Shown one piece after another: positions 39,407 through 39,422 of a stretch of 39,422 nucleotides of DNA. The notes under the pieces are model-generated. The model did no database searches. It was not told where the DNA came from and saw nothing but the letters and a program-made list of their open reading frames with translations. How positions within the stretch are numbered: position 1 is the first letter of the stretch; every line of letters begins with the position of its first letter. The DNA comes from an uncultured Muribaculaceae bacterium (GTDB lineage: Bacteria; Bacteroidota; Bacteroidia; Bacteroidales; Muribaculaceae). The translations under genes and the position numbers were made by a program. The stretch lies in NCBI GenBank assembly GCA_905209725.1, contig CAJLTZ010000011.1, positions 1 to 39,422 of the forward strand, given 5' to 3'.

Positions 39407-39422
39407 CGCAGATGTGCCTCAT

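Overview
The window looks like Bacteroidota, order Bacteroidales, and possibly Muribaculaceae. The backbone is GC-rich. Several promoters fit the Bacteroidota form TTTG-N19-21-TAnnTTTG. Start codons are preceded by A/T-rich leaders instead of Shine-Dalgarno sequences. Other lineage markers are a lipoprotein signal, a T9SS-like C-terminal tail, an IntDOT-type integrase and a fused 2-oxoacid:ferredoxin oxidoreductase subunit.

Layout. (1) 93-7925, plus strand: a CD225 membrane protein, a DUF2752 protein, shikimate kinase, an alanine-dehydrogenase-like protein, a GT4 glycosyltransferase, GDP-L-fucose synthase and a large DUF2723 membrane protein, mostly joined by 4-bp overlaps. (2) 7946-10966, minus strand: a compact four-gene cassette that looks like a phage head module (acidic scaffold-like protein, SU10/HK97-like capsid protein, two small connector-like proteins). 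No terminase, portal, tail, integrase or lysis gene lies beside it. This is the most unusual locus here. (3) 11139-12392: a secreted C1-family peptidase with a strong terminator. (4) About 12481-20626: an 8.1-kb, more AT-rich mobilizable element in the convergent gap between the peptidase and an SDR gene. It has imperfect terminal inverted repeats, a tyrosine recombinase, a small DNA-binding protein, an SF3-type helicase, a Toprim primase, a MobV relaxase, and a Mef(En2)-like macrolide efflux pump behind a leader that looks like an attenuator. (5) 20649-22140: the SDR gene and a doubly frameshifted pseudogene. (6) 22538-28168, minus: a probable operon of Na/Pi cotransporter, mannose-1-phosphate guanylyltransferase, a TlpA-like lipoprotein and ComM. 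(7) 28337-30299, plus: dihydrofolate reductase and a second GT4 glycosyltransferase. (8) 30482-39206, minus: gyrB, fabF-acpP, korAB and a secreted endonuclease I.

How the genes fit together. ManC and Fcl supply steps of GDP-mannose and GDP-fucose synthesis; the two GT4 enzymes and the DUF2723 protein are plausible users in surface or protein glycosylation. The backbone is otherwise housekeeping: aromatic amino acid, folate and fatty acid synthesis, ferredoxin-linked oxoacid metabolism and DNA topology. Accessory content is the mobilizable resistance element and the capsid-like cassette. Both ends of the window carry the same roughly 41-bp repeat in inverted orientation, which suggests the window is bounded by a dispersed repeat.
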